From JAVKFF01 sp040226215 (GTDB lineage Bacteria; Pseudomonadota; Alphaproteobacteria; DSM-16000; Inquilinaceae), in contig JAVKFF010000234.1 of the NCBI GenBank assembly GCA_040226215.1, forward strand, positions 1 through 45,577: DNA of 45,577 nt, written 5' to 3'. The stretch's first letter is position 1, and each line of letters opens with the position of its first letter. Positions 33,185-41,175 of this stretch are shown one piece after another. The notes under the pieces were generated by a model. It had not been told where the DNA came from. It ran no database searches and saw only the letters and a program-made list of their open reading frames with translations. The position numbers and the translations under genes are program-made.

Positions 33185-34474
33185 CTACTCGGCCGCCTCC
33201 GTCGAGGCGGCATCGCGCGCCGCGCCAAGGGTCCGCCAGTCGATGGATTTTGGGAACACGCCCTCGCGCGATGCGATCGCGGCATGGCAGGGCCGGGGTT
33301 CCGCGGTGCCGATCGCCTTCTCCCCGTTGGCTACCCGTCGGGCCGCGGCGACCATCAGCTTGCGGAACTCGACGATGGCCAGGTCCGAAGCGCCCAGCGT
33401 CTCCTTCGAGCGGTCGACGATCGGCCCCATGGAGACCCACATCACCACATCCTGGTTGGGGATGCCCTGGACGCCCGTGAAGCTGCCCAGCTTCATGGCC
33501 TGGCGGTCCTGCAGGAAGTCATTGGCCAGTTGCCGCTTGGAGACCCAGCGATCGTCCAGGTCGATGCCCTTCTGGGTGTGGTTGAAGCGTCGCCACTCCG
33601 CGGTCGACGGGCAGGCCTTGCCGCCCCAGGCGATGAAGTGAAAATGTGAGCTCGTGTCGTCGATCGGCACGATCACCGTCGCCACGTTGTAGTTGTTGTT
33701 CGGCGGGATCAGCGAGGTGTAGGGCGCGATGAACTCGGTGATGCGCAGGTAGTCGTTGGCGGTCGCGTGCTTGATCGGCTTGCGTATGGCCGCGTAGTGG
33801 AAGCCGTAGTCGGTGACCTCGATCTCCAGGCGCGGCGACTTGTCCGTCGACGGTCGGTACCAGGCCTTGTCGTCGGCGGACGCGCCTTCGACGCGCGCCG
33901 GCTTCATGTCCGAGGAATGCAGGCTGGAGGAATGCGCGGAGTCGATCTGGCCTTCGGTGATCTGCGCCCAGTTCGCCGGGATGCGCATCTTCAGGATGGC
34001 GACCTGGGTGTCCTCCTCCGGCGCGAAGGCGGGCGGCTGGAAAGGATGCCGATCGGTTTCCTCGCCCAGAAACGCCCAGACGAAGCCGCCCCACTCCTTC
34101 ACCGGATAGGCGCGGTGCCTGACCTTGCCGCGCAGCGGGCTGGCCTCCGGTTCCGAGGACATCGCCACGCAGGTGCCTTCGACGTCGAACTTCCAGCCAT
34201 GATAGAGGCAGCGAAGGCCGCACTCCTCGTTCCGGCCATAGACCAGCGAGGCGCGGCGGTGCGGGCAGAGTTCGTCGAGCACGCCGAGGCGGCCGTCGCT
34301 GTCGCGAAAGGCGACATAGCGGCGGCCGATGGCCTCGATCAGTAGCGGCTTGCCGTCCGGCTCGGCCACCTCCTCGATCAGGCAGATCGGCGTCCAGTGC
34401 TGCCGCATCAGGGTGCCCATTGGTGCGTCGCCCTCGACCCGGCAGAGCAGGTCGTTCTCGTCGTGGGTGAGCAT
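33185..34474 (-). CDS. pht3: Phthalate 4,5-dioxygenase-type Rieske oxygenase, alpha subunit
   Basis: This 429-residue oxygenase has the N-terminal Rieske domain (about 25-130) with CPHRRASLVYGRN and CLYHGWKFD giving the C-x-H and C-x2-H [2Fe-2S] ligands. The catalytic domain has the mononuclear iron motif in EGQIDSAHSSSLHSSDMKPA, a block characteristic of phthalate 4,5-dioxygenases. The family converts phthalate to 4,5-dihydro-4,5-dihydroxyphthalate using electrons from a Pht2 reductase, which is encoded divergently next door. ATG 34474 has AAGGAG seven bases upstream. It is transcribed leftward from a promoter whose spacer holds a perfect GATATC palindrome. A relative of phthalate could be the true substrate. 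Confidence 0.9.
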   Translation of the reverse strand: MLTHDENDLLCRVEGDAPMGTLMRQHWTPICLIEEVAEPDGKPLLIEAIGRRYVAFRDSDGRLGVLDELCPHRRASLVYGRNEECGLRCLYHGWKFDVEGTCVAMSSEPEASPLRGKVRHRAYPVKEWGGFVWAFLGEETDRHPFQPPAFAPEEDTQVAILKMRIPANWAQITEGQIDSAHSSSLHSSDMKPARVEGASADDKAWYRPSTDKSPRLEIEVTDYGFHYAAIRKPIKHATANDYLRITEFIAPYTSLIPPNNNYNVATVIVPIDDTSSHFHFIAWGGKACPSTAEWRRFNHTQKGIDLDDRWVSKRQLANDFLQDRQAMKLGSFTGVQGIPNQDVVMWVSMGPIVDRSKETLGASDLAIVEFRKLMVAAARRVANGEKAIGTAEPRPCHAAIASREGVFPKSIDWRTLGAARDAASTEAAE

Positions 34475-34493
34475 GGACGTCTCCTTGGCGCAA

Positions 34494-34520
34494 ACTATAT
34501 TAGATATCTAATTAGCGATA
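34494..34520 (-). promoter_or_regulatory. Candidate pht3 promoter with operator in its spacer
   Basis: On the minus strand a weak TTATCG (34521-34516), 16 nt and TATAGT (34499-34494) can serve as -35 and -10. The perfect 14-bp palindrome ATTAGATATCTAAT at 34499-34512 lies between them, so a bound repressor would block the promoter. Confidence 0.6.
34499..34512. promoter_or_regulatory. Perfect 14-bp operator palindrome between pht3 and pht2
   Basis: ATTAGATATCTAAT is a perfect dyad sharing the AGATATCT core with the sites at 33131-33145 and 38513-38527. Confidence 0.72.
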
Positions 34521-34563
34521 ACGGAAATCGGCTGCCGGGTCCAGTGTCCAGCGCAGCCGAGCA

Positions 34564-34589
34564 TTGACAAATGAAATTAGATATCGAAG
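34564..34589 (+). promoter_or_regulatory. TTGACA plus operator half-site upstream of pht2
   Basis: TTGACA (34564-34569) is followed by ATTAGATATCGAAG (34576-34589), which ends in the same GATATCGAAG element as the promoter at 38532. The distance is about 14 nt shorter than in the other two promoters and no good -10 hexamer follows, so promoter strength is uncertain. Confidence 0.5.
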
Positions 34590-34618
34590 TACTGGGCGGC
34601 CAGCAAGGTTTGGGGCGC

Positions 34619-35572
34619 ATGTCCAGCACACCGCAACACCGCGAGATGAAGGTGGCGAGCCGCCGCCCCCTGACGCCGGAGATCGAGGAGTTCACCCTTG
34701 TCCCCGCGGCGGGCGACAGCGCCTTGCCCGCCTTCACACCCGGCGCCCATATCAGCGTCGCCACGCCCTCGGGGGCGAACCGGCGCTATTCGCTCGTCAA
34801 TGACGGGTCGGCGCCGGATCGCTACGTCATCGCGGTCAAGCATGAGCCGCAGTCCCGCGGTGGTTCGTCCTCGATGCACGACCAGGCGACGGTGGGGCGG
34901 CGGCTCTGGGTCTCCGATCCGGAGAACACCTTCGAGCTGGTGCCGGCGGCGCGCTATCTGCTGATTGCCGGCGGTATCGGCATAACACCCATTCAGGCGA
35001 TGGCCCGCGAGCTCGTGCGCCAGGGCAGCCGCTTCGATCTGGTCTATTGCACCAGGGAGCCGGCCGAGACCGCCTACCGGGAGGAACTCGACGGCCTCGC
35101 CATCCCCACGCTGACAGTCCATCACGACCGGGGCGATCCCGAACGCTTCTTCGATTTCTGGGACCTGTTCGAGGAGCCGCGCGACGTGCATGTCTACTGC
35201 TGCGGCCCGCATGCCCTGATGGAGGAGATCAAGGCGATCTCCGGCCACTGGCCGGAGGGACGTATCCATTTCGAGGACTTCAAGCCGGTGGAGGCCGTGC
35301 GCCCCGACGACCGCGCCTTTACCGTCACGCTGGCCGGCTCGGGCCGCCGCATCGAGGTTCCGGCCGACCGCTCCATCCTCGAGGCGCTGCGTGCGGCGGG
35401 CGAGGCGACGGTCAGCTCTTGCGAGAGCGGCACCTGCGGAACCTGCAAGTGCCGCCTGATAGAGGGCAGGGCGGACCACCGCGACATGGTGCTCCGCGAG
35501 GACGAGAGGGACCGCTTCATCATGATCTGCGTGTCCCGCGCGGCCGAGGGCGATCTGACCATTGACCCCTGA
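34619..35572 (+). CDS. pht2: Phthalate dioxygenase reductase
   Basis: This 317-residue class IA reductase has an FMN barrel (RRYSLVNDGS), an NAD-binding domain (LIAGGIGITPIQAMARELVR, VYCCGPHALMEEI) and a C-terminal plant-type ferredoxin with CESGTCGTCKC and the fourth Cys in MMICVSRA. It should supply electrons from NADH to the divergent Pht3 oxygenase. ATG 34619 (MSSTPQHRE) is preferred; the frame also opens at 34571, but that ATG lies inside the operator and its extra 16 residues are unlike the family. ATG 34646 is a further option. The stop overlaps the next gene by 11 nt, so pht2 and pht4 are coupled. Confidence 0.9.
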   Translation: MSSTPQHREMKVASRRPLTPEIEEFTLVPAAGDSALPAFTPGAHISVATPSGANRRYSLVNDGSAPDRYVIAVKHEPQSRGGSSSMHDQATVGRRLWVSDPENTFELVPAARYLLIAGGIGITPIQAMARELVRQGSRFDLVYCTREPAETAYREELDGLAIPTLTVHHDRGDPERFFDFWDLFEEPRDVHVYCCGPHALMEEIKAISGHWPEGRIHFEDFKPVEAVRPDDRAFTVTLAGSGRRIEVPADRSILEALRAAGEATVSSCESGTCGTCKCRLIEGRADHRDMVLREDERDRFIMICVSRAAEGDLTIDP

Positions 35573-36740
35573 TACGCAGCTGCCAATCCGCCTCGGCGTT
35601 GCCGGGCTGGGACGCGGCTTCATGCTCACCCTGCCAAGTCTGATGGCGGACGAACGCATCGCGCTTGTGGCCGCTGCAGCCCCACGCGCCGGCTCACGCC
35701 AGGCCTTCATCGACGCCTTCGGCGGCCGCGCCTACGACACGGTCGAGGCGCTCTGCGCCGACCCCGAGGTCGAGGCGGTCTACGTCGCCACCCCGCACGA
35801 AATGCACGCTGACCATGTGGCGATGGCGGTGGCGGCGGGTAAGCACGTCCTGGTGGAGAAGCCGATCGCGACCGACCTGGCCGCGGCGCAAGCCATGGTC
35901 GCCGCCGCAGAGGCCGCCGGCGTGCATCTCATCGTCGGACCCAGCCACAGTTTCGACGCGCCCGTCGATTTGGCGCGCGCGCTGCTGGCGGACGGCGGCC
36001 ATGGTGAGGTGCGCATGCTGCAGGCCTTCAACTACACGGATTTTCTCGTCCGCCCCAGGCGTCCCGAGGAACTGGACACCGCACGCGGCGGCGGCGTCGT
36101 GTTCAGCCAGGCCGTGCATCAGGTGGATGTGGCGCGCTCGCTGCTGCCATCGGCCGCCCGCTCGGTCGAGGCGGTCACCGGTGCCTGGGATCCAGGACGC
36201 CCGACGGAAGGCGCCTACGCCGCCATATTGCGCTGCCAGGATGGCAGCTTCGCGACGCTCGCCTATTCGGGCTACGGCTTTTTCGACAGCGACGAGTGGA
36301 TGGGCTGGACCAGCGAACTCGGCTCCCCGAAGGATCCCGGGGCGTTTCACAAGGCCCGTCAGCAGATGGCGGAATACGCCTCGCCCCAGGCGGAGCAGGC
36401 GGCAAAACGATCGCGGACCTTTGGTGGCGCGGCCAACCGGAACCTGCCCCCGGCGCACGAGCATTTCGGTCCGGTGATCGTCTCGTGCACCGCCGGTGCG
36501 CTCCGACTGACGCCGACGGGCGTGTGGTCCTACACCGCCGAGGGCGCCCGCTTCGTCGAGTGTCCGATGCGCCTGGCGCCCCGCACGGGAGTCGTCGACG
36601 CCCTCCACGGCGCGATGCGCCGGGGCGTTCCGCCGCGGCAGAACGGACGCTGGGGCCTGGCGAGCCTGGAGATCTGCCTCGCCATGCTCGACTCCGCGCG
36701 GCGCGGCGGCGCCGTCCAACTGCGCCATCAAACCCTCTGA
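35562..36740 (+). CDS. pht4: Gfo/Idh/MocA dehydrogenase, probable phthalate 4,5-cis-dihydrodiol dehydrogenase
   Basis: The 392-residue protein has the N-terminal Rossmann domain RLGVAGLGRGFMLTLPSLM, the strand VEAVYVATPHEMHADHVAMA and the family's catalytic EKP motif HVLVEKPIATDL (about 101-112). The C-terminal Gfo/Idh domain follows. In the phthalate pathway this family rearomatises the cis-dihydrodiol to 4,5-dihydroxyphthalate with NAD+. Gene order beside pht2, pht3 and a Pht5-type decarboxylase supports that role. No ATG lies upstream of the Rossmann strand, so TTG 35562, overlapping the pht2 stop, is the start. Other Gfo/Idh substrates cannot be excluded by sequence alone. Confidence 0.85.
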   Translation: MTPDTQLPIRLGVAGLGRGFMLTLPSLMADERIALVAAAAPRAGSRQAFIDAFGGRAYDTVEALCADPEVEAVYVATPHEMHADHVAMAVAAGKHVLVEKPIATDLAAAQAMVAAAEAAGVHLIVGPSHSFDAPVDLARALLADGGHGEVRMLQAFNYTDFLVRPRRPEELDTARGGGVVFSQAVHQVDVARSLLPSAARSVEAVTGAWDPGRPTEGAYAAILRCQDGSFATLAYSGYGFFDSDEWMGWTSELGSPKDPGAFHKARQQMAEYASPQAEQAAKRSRTFGGAANRNLPPAHEHFGPVIVSCTAGALRLTPTGVWSYTAEGARFVECPMRLAPRTGVVDALHGAMRRGVPPRQNGRWGLASLEICLAMLDSARRGGAVQLRHQTL

Positions 36741-36765
36741 CCGACGCGCGAACAGGAAGGCGCCC

Positions 36766-37758
36766 ATGGCCAAACTCCCCCTCTCGATCGCCGTAGGCGA
36801 CTATGACCGGACCCGGCCGCTGGTCGATGGCCGTGTGCTGATCGACGGCGTCGACCCGGTCTTCATGCTGCTATCGCCGGAGGAGATGTTCTTCCGCGCC
36901 TTCCGGCATCGGGCCTTCGACGTCAGCGAGCTCTCGATCTCCTCCTATTGCGTGAAGCTGGCCCGTGGCGAGTCTGACTATGTCGCCCTGCCGGTCTTCC
37001 TGTCCCGCGCCTTCCGTCACACCTCGGTCTATGTCCGCACCGACCGGGGTATCGGCAGGCCCGAGGACCTGAAGGGACGGCGCATCGGCATCGCCGAGTA
37101 TCAGCTCTCCGCCAATGTCTGGATCCGCGGCATCCTGGAGGATGACTACGGGGTGCGGCCATCGGACATCGTGTGGGTGCGCGGCGGCATGGACACGCCG
37201 GGACGGCCGGAGAAAATCGCGCTCGATCTGCCGACGGACCTCCGCATCGAGCAGGCGCCAGACGGCGCCACCCTGAGCGGCATGCTGGCGGCGGGCGAGA
37301 TCGACGGTTTCGTCGGCCCCCGGGCGCCGCGCTGCTTTGCCGAGGGCCATGCAATGGTTGGCCGGCTCTTCACCGACTCGATCGGCACGGCCGAGGACTA
37401 TTACCGACGTACCGGCATCTTTCCGATCATGCACTTGCTGGGCATTCGCCGGTCCCTTGCGGAGGCTCATCCCTGGCTGCCGGGTGCGCTCTTGAAGGCG
37501 TTCGCCGCCGCCAAGGCGATGGCCCAGGAAGCGCTCGCCGACACCTCGGCCACCAAGGTTACCATGCCGTTCGTCGAGGACAATCTCAGCCGGGCGCGTG
37601 CACTGATGGGCGCCGACCCATGGACCTACGGCCTGCCCGGCAACGAGGCGGTGATCGACGCGTTCCTTGACTATCACTACCGCCAGGGACTGTCGCCGCG
37701 CCGGCTGGAGCCGGCGGAGCTGTTCCACCCGGCCTCCCGCGAGGCGTTCAGCCTGTGA
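36766..37758 (+). CDS. pht5: 4,5-dihydroxyphthalate decarboxylase
   Basis: This 330-residue protein matches Pht5: LPLSIAVGDYDRTRPLVDGR near the start, FFRAFRHRAFDVSELSISSY, LPVFLSRAFRHTSVYV, IGIAEYQLSANVWIRGILED, and PWTYGLPGNEAVIDAFLDYH at the end. The fold resembles periplasmic binding proteins, but no signal peptide is present, so it is cytoplasmic. It converts 4,5-dihydroxyphthalate to protocatechuate. AGGAAGG precedes ATG 36766, 25 nt after pht4. With pht3, pht2 and pht4 it completes the upper pathway; no protocatechuate ring-cleavage gene is in the window. Confidence 0.9.
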   Translation: MAKLPLSIAVGDYDRTRPLVDGRVLIDGVDPVFMLLSPEEMFFRAFRHRAFDVSELSISSYCVKLARGESDYVALPVFLSRAFRHTSVYVRTDRGIGRPEDLKGRRIGIAEYQLSANVWIRGILEDDYGVRPSDIVWVRGGMDTPGRPEKIALDLPTDLRIEQAPDGATLSGMLAAGEIDGFVGPRAPRCFAEGHAMVGRLFTDSIGTAEDYYRRTGIFPIMHLLGIRRSLAEAHPWLPGALLKAFAAAKAMAQEALADTSATKVTMPFVEDNLSRARALMGADPWTYGLPGNEAVIDAFLDYHYRQGLSPRRLEPAELFHPASREAFSL

Positions 37759-37774
37759 GGCGACCTCACAGGCG

Positions 37775-38302
37775 CTAGTCGACCTGGCCCAGCACGCGGG
37801 TTGGTGGCATGTGGAAGCCGGCCTCGCCCTTGCTCGTCTCGTCCTGCTCGAGATTGGCGATCACCTTCAGGAGGCAGCGCCGCAGCACCTCGATCTCGCC
37901 GGCCTCAAGGCCGGCGAGGGCGATGTCGTTGACCTCGAGCGCCATCGGCTCCAGCACCTCGCGCAGCGCGCGGCCAGCCTCGGTCAGGAAGGCATGCTGC
38001 CGTCGCCGGTTGCCAGGCAGGTTGCGCCGGGTGACGTAGCCGCGGGCTTCCAACTTCTGTAGCGCGGTGTGGGTGGTCGGCTCGGTCAGGCCGGCCTTCT
38101 CGCTGAGTTGCCGCTGGGTCAGGCCGTCCTCGTCCCAGAGGATGCGCAGGAACACCCACTGGCCGAAGCTGACCTCCCGCTCGGCCAGGCGGATCTGCAG
38201 CGACCGGCTGTAGCCGCGCGCGGCGAGCCTCGTCAGGTGGGCGAGCCGCTCCTGGGTGAGGGCCGTTTGCGGATCGTGCCTGTCGATGCTCTGGTCGCTC
38301 AC
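37775..38302 (-). CDS. MarR-family transcriptional regulator
   Basis: This 175-residue winged-helix protein has a central MarR domain: FGQWVFLRILWDEDGLTQRQ, LSEKAGLTEPTTHTALQKLE and RGYVTRRNLPGNRRRQHAFL with the wing Arg, then LTEAGRALREVL. GTG 38302 is chosen because AGGAG lies nine to ten bases upstream (the frame extends to ATG 38386). It converges with pht5 and is transcribed away from the amidohydrolase promoter at 38532. MarR proteins bind short AT-rich palindromes and release on binding aromatic acids. The repeated GATATC dyads in front of the outer operons and between pht3 and pht2 are its likely sites, which would make it the local repressor. Confidence 0.88.
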   Translation of the reverse strand: MSDQSIDRHDPQTALTQERLAHLTRLAARGYSRSLQIRLAEREVSFGQWVFLRILWDEDGLTQRQLSEKAGLTEPTTHTALQKLEARGYVTRRNLPGNRRRQHAFLTEAGRALREVLEPMALEVNDIALAGLEAGEIEVLRRCLLKVIANLEQDETSKGEAGFHMPPTRVLGQVD

Positions 38303-38512
38303 CGTGTCGCACTCCTGTTCCGACGCGCCGGCGAGGGTGCCCTCGCGTCCATGAAGGGATCTCCCGTCGCGCCTCCGCGCCCGCAAGACGGGCTTACCGC
38401 AAACGGGTTGCGACGGTCACCTGATTCCTCGCGCCACAGCCGGGATGGCGCGGCTCCCGGCGCGCCCACCGCGAGGCGATCGGCTTCGTGTTCAAGCACT
38501 TCCCGACTAAAA

Positions 38513-38527
38513 TAAGATATCTAATTT
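38513..38527 (+). promoter_or_regulatory. Operator TAAGATATCTAATTT upstream of the promoter
   Basis: It is identical over 15 bp to the minus strand of 33131-33145, and at the same 4-nt distance from TTGACAGCC. It lies between marR and the rightward operon and so could serve both. Confidence 0.72.
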
Positions 38528-38531
38528 CTCA

Positions 38532-38570
38532 TTGACAGCCAAAGTTGGATCGGAGTTAATAGATATCGAA
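38532..38570 (+). promoter_or_regulatory. Promoter of the amidohydrolase-DUF59-ABC operon with downstream operator
   Basis: TTGACA (38532-38537), an 18-nt spacer and TTAATA (38556-38561) are followed by GATATCGAA (38562-38570) of the shared downstream element. Architecture matches the promoter at 33087-33126 base for base at the key positions. Confidence 0.77.
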
Positions 38571-38820
38571 GAACCTGCCTTCCTTCGCGCGTCGCCGCAC
38601 CATGGCAAGACAGCCTCGCGGCCGTCGGAGCGGGCAGGACCATGCCCGAGGGCGACAGGCCGAACGGGCGGGTGGGAGCGAAACGAGAGACACCGTCGCA
38701 ACGCCGGCGGCAGGGGTGCGGGCGACGCGGGTCGAGGCTTCCGCCGGTACGCGCGCAGACGCGGTCCCGCCCCACCTGGCTGGCGTTCACGCGCGACGGG
38801 CATTCCAGGGGGTGCTTGCG

Positions 38821-39918
38821 ATGCTGGCCGACATGTTCGTCATCAACGGGGTGGTTCACGCCTTCAACGCGGACCCGAAGAACCTGACCAATCCGCACAC
38901 CCCGCTCGGGCGCAGCTTTGCCGAGCGCATCCTGCTCTATCACAAGAAATTCTCGCAGGATAACGAGTACCGGCTGAGCCCCGAGGAATACGCGCGCGAC
39001 CACTCGATAGAGGATCTGGCCCACGCCCTGTTCGCCGAGAGCCCGTGCGACATGGCGATCTTCCACTCCATACCACTCTACGACTTCTTCAAGGACGGGC
39101 TGGTCTCCTGGGAGAAGGGTGTGGCCATGAAGGAGAAGTACCCCGACCGGGTACTTCACTATGGCAGGCTGGTCACCCTCGACGTCACCCGGGCGCTCAA
39201 GGACATCGAGTTCCAGGTGAAGGAGCACGGCGTCGACGGCTTCAAGGTCTATCCCGCCACCTTCTACGAAGGCCGCACACTGGCATGGCGCATGGACGAC
39301 CCCCGGCTTGCCTACCCGCTCTACGAGAAGGCGCTCGAACTCGGCGTAACCAACTTCGCCGTGCACAAGGCCCATCCCTTCGGCCCGACCCAGACCCACG
39401 CCTACCGCCCGGAGGACGTGGAGGAGCCGGCCGCCCTGTTCCCGGAGATGAACTTCCAGATCGTCCATGCCGGCATGCTGTTCGTCGAGGAGACCGCCGC
39501 GGCGCTGGCGCGTTTCCCGAACGTCTACGGCAACATGGAAATCTCCTGGAGCTACCTGAACAACTCGCCGCGTCTGTTCGCCGAGTCTCTCGGCAAGATG
39601 CTCTACTGGGCGTCCGCCGATAAGATCATCTTCGGCGACGGCTGCACCACGCAGCACTCGCGGCCGACGCTGGAGAAATTCCTCGAGTTCCAGATGCCCG
39701 AGGATCTGGTGGAGGAGTACGGCTATCCGCGGCTCACCATGGAGGACAAGGCCAAGATCCTCGGCCTCAACATGGCGAAGCTGCACGGCATCGACATCGA
39801 GGCACGCAAGAAGAAGATCGCCGGCGACAAGTTCGAGCAGCTGAAGAAGGACGGCTACCAGCAGCCCTGGAAGCTGATCCGCGACCGCGCCGCGGCGGAG
39901 CGGGAGCACGCCGCATGA
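38821..39918 (+). CDS. PF04909-type amidohydrolase, DUF59-linked (copy 2)
   Basis: This 365-residue protein is the paralogue of the one at 30354. They share HALFAES, FFKDGL, DGFKVYPATFYEGRTLAWRM versus DGFKFYP/EGRTLEWRM, LYEKALELG, FAVHKAHPFGPT and QHSRPTLEKF, roughly half of all residues by eye. The N-terminal motif again reads VINGVVHAFN, with His but no acidic partner. Candidate ligands are His in VHKAHPFG, His in FQIVHAGMLF and Asp in IIFGDGCTTQHS. It may be a decarboxylase or hydrolase. ATG 38821 follows AGGGGG and aligns with the paralogue's start. It heads an operon with a DUF59 gene and an ABC importer. Confidence 0.82.
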   Translation: MLADMFVINGVVHAFNADPKNLTNPHTPLGRSFAERILLYHKKFSQDNEYRLSPEEYARDHSIEDLAHALFAESPCDMAIFHSIPLYDFFKDGLVSWEKGVAMKEKYPDRVLHYGRLVTLDVTRALKDIEFQVKEHGVDGFKVYPATFYEGRTLAWRMDDPRLAYPLYEKALELGVTNFAVHKAHPFGPTQTHAYRPEDVEEPAALFPEMNFQIVHAGMLFVEETAAALARFPNVYGNMEISWSYLNNSPRLFAESLGKMLYWASADKIIFGDGCTTQHSRPTLEKFLEFQMPEDLVEEYGYPRLTMEDKAKILGLNMAKLHGIDIEARKKKIAGDKFEQLKKDGYQQPWKLIRDRAAAEREHAA

Positions 39919-40223
39919 GCCGCATCGAGCGCATCCGCGAGAAGCTGCGCGAGATCAAGGATCCCTGCAGCGTTTCGGCCGGCCGGCCGGTCGACATCGT
40001 CAGCCTGGGCCTGATCGGCCGCATCGACGACGACGCCGGCGACGTCAGCATCTCGCTGGTCCTGACCGAGCCGGTCTGCTGGTTCTCCCGCAACATCGTC
40101 GAGGCGGTGGAGACCAGCGTCGGCCAGGTCGACGGCGTGCGCTCCGTCGAGGCCTTCCTCGACCCGGAGGAGATCTGGGACCCGGACCGCATGGAGCCCG
40201 CCGCGCGCGCGGCCGTGCGCTGA
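39915..40223 (+). CDS. DUF59 (MIP18/PaaD/SufT-like) protein, second copy
   Basis: The 102-residue protein has the MIP18 pattern: LREIKDPCSVSAGRPVDIVS, LGLIGRIDDDAG, SISLVLTEPVCWFSRNIVEA, VDGVRSVEAFLDPEEIWDPD. The conserved Cys follows TEPV. It shares DPCS, the VLT.P.C stretch and the IW.PDR end with the copy at 29999, at lower identity than the enzymes. ATG 39915 overlaps the amidohydrolase stop as ATGA. The strict pairing of this small protein with each amidohydrolase suggests it helps load the enzyme's metal centre or a partner protein's cluster; this is inference. Confidence 0.87.
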   Translation: MSRIERIREKLREIKDPCSVSAGRPVDIVSLGLIGRIDDDAGDVSISLVLTEPVCWFSRNIVEAVETSVGQVDGVRSVEAFLDPEEIWDPDRMEPAARAAVR

Positions 40224-40308
40224 GGCTCGTGGACGGCTCCCCGGCACGCAGCCCGGCGGTGGCACCCGGCCGGCACATGTACGATCCGGCACGGGCCGGA
40301 GCCGGCCG

Positions 40309-41130
40309 ATGACCGACAGCACGAGCGCCGCCAAGCTGGCCCGGCGAACGGACGCCGGCCGCGGCAGGCCGGCGATCTTCCGCTACGTCTTCGGCACGCG
40401 GCTGAGCGGCGTAATCGCGCTCCTGGCCATCCTGGCGCTGTGGGACCTCTCCGCCCGGTTCGGCATCATCGACCTGATGTCCTGGCCGCCTTTCCTCGAC
40501 ATCTTCCTGCGCTGGCTGGAGCTGGTCTTCACCGGCGAGCTGTTCGCCCACATCCTGCCAAGCCTGGAGCGCGTCTTCTGGGGCTATGCAGCCGCCGTCT
40601 TCGTCGCCGTCGGGCTCGGTCTGCTGATCGGCTTCTCGCGGGTGATCTACAACCTGATGGAACCGACGCTGGAGTGCCTGCGGCCGATCTCCGTCATCGC
40701 GCTGATCCCGGTGATCATCCTCTTTCTCGGGCTCGGCGACCGGATGAAGATCTTCATCATCGCCTATGCCTGCTTCTTCCCGATCCTGCTGAACACGATC
40801 AGCGGCGTGCGCGATGTCGACCCTGTGCTCATCGGCACCGCCAGGACGTTCGGTCTGACGCGCCTGCAGACGATCTTCCGGGTCATCGTGCCGGCCGCCT
40901 CGCCCTACATCTTCACCGGCATGCGCATCAGCGTCGGTTTCTCGCTGATGGCGATGGTGGCGGCGGAGATGCTGACCGGCGGCGACGGCATCGGCGCCTT
41001 CATCCTCGATTCGCAGCGCACCTTCCGGGTGCGCGACATGTATGCCGGCATCATCACGCTCGGCGTCATCGGCTATGCGCTCAACCGGCTGTTCGTCTCC
41101 TGCGAACGCTGGCTGCTGCGCTGGAAGTGA
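40309..41130 (+). CDS. ABC transporter permease (SsuC/TauC type)
   Basis: The 273-residue protein has about six membrane helices and the permease EAA-like loop GTARTFGLTRLQTIFRVIVP followed by AASPYIFTGMRISVGFS. This is the nitrate/sulfonate/taurine importer class, which also includes importers for aromatic acids such as phthalate. A polar N-terminus of about 30 residues precedes the first helix. It follows the DUF59 gene by 85 nt in the same direction and precedes its binding protein and ATPase, giving the full importer. There is no clear ribosome-binding site before ATG 40309. Confidence 0.9.
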   Translation: MTDSTSAAKLARRTDAGRGRPAIFRYVFGTRLSGVIALLAILALWDLSARFGIIDLMSWPPFLDIFLRWLELVFTGELFAHILPSLERVFWGYAAAVFVAVGLGLLIGFSRVIYNLMEPTLECLRPISVIALIPVIILFLGLGDRMKIFIIAYACFFPILLNTISGVRDVDPVLIGTARTFGLTRLQTIFRVIVPAASPYIFTGMRISVGFSLMAMVAAEMLTGGDGIGAFILDSQRTFRVRDMYAGIITLGVIGYALNRLFVSCERWLLRWK

Positions 41131-41175
41131 GCGTCCCGGACGGGCGCGGCACGACAACACGAAAGGGAGGGCAAC

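Larger units (their letters stand above)
38303..38820. other. 518-nt intergenic region between marR and amidohydrolase 2
   Basis: It holds the operator and promoter at 38513-38570 and a leader of about 250 nt. The amidohydrolase frame stays open back to ATG 38602, but those 73 residues are Arg/Gly-rich and have no counterpart in the paralogue, so they are taken as untranslated. Confidence 0.55.

Noticed and set aside
38602..38820. 73-residue N-terminal extension of amidohydrolase 2
   Set aside because: It is Arg/Gly-rich, absent from the paralogue, and a better start with AGGGGG upstream lies at 38821.
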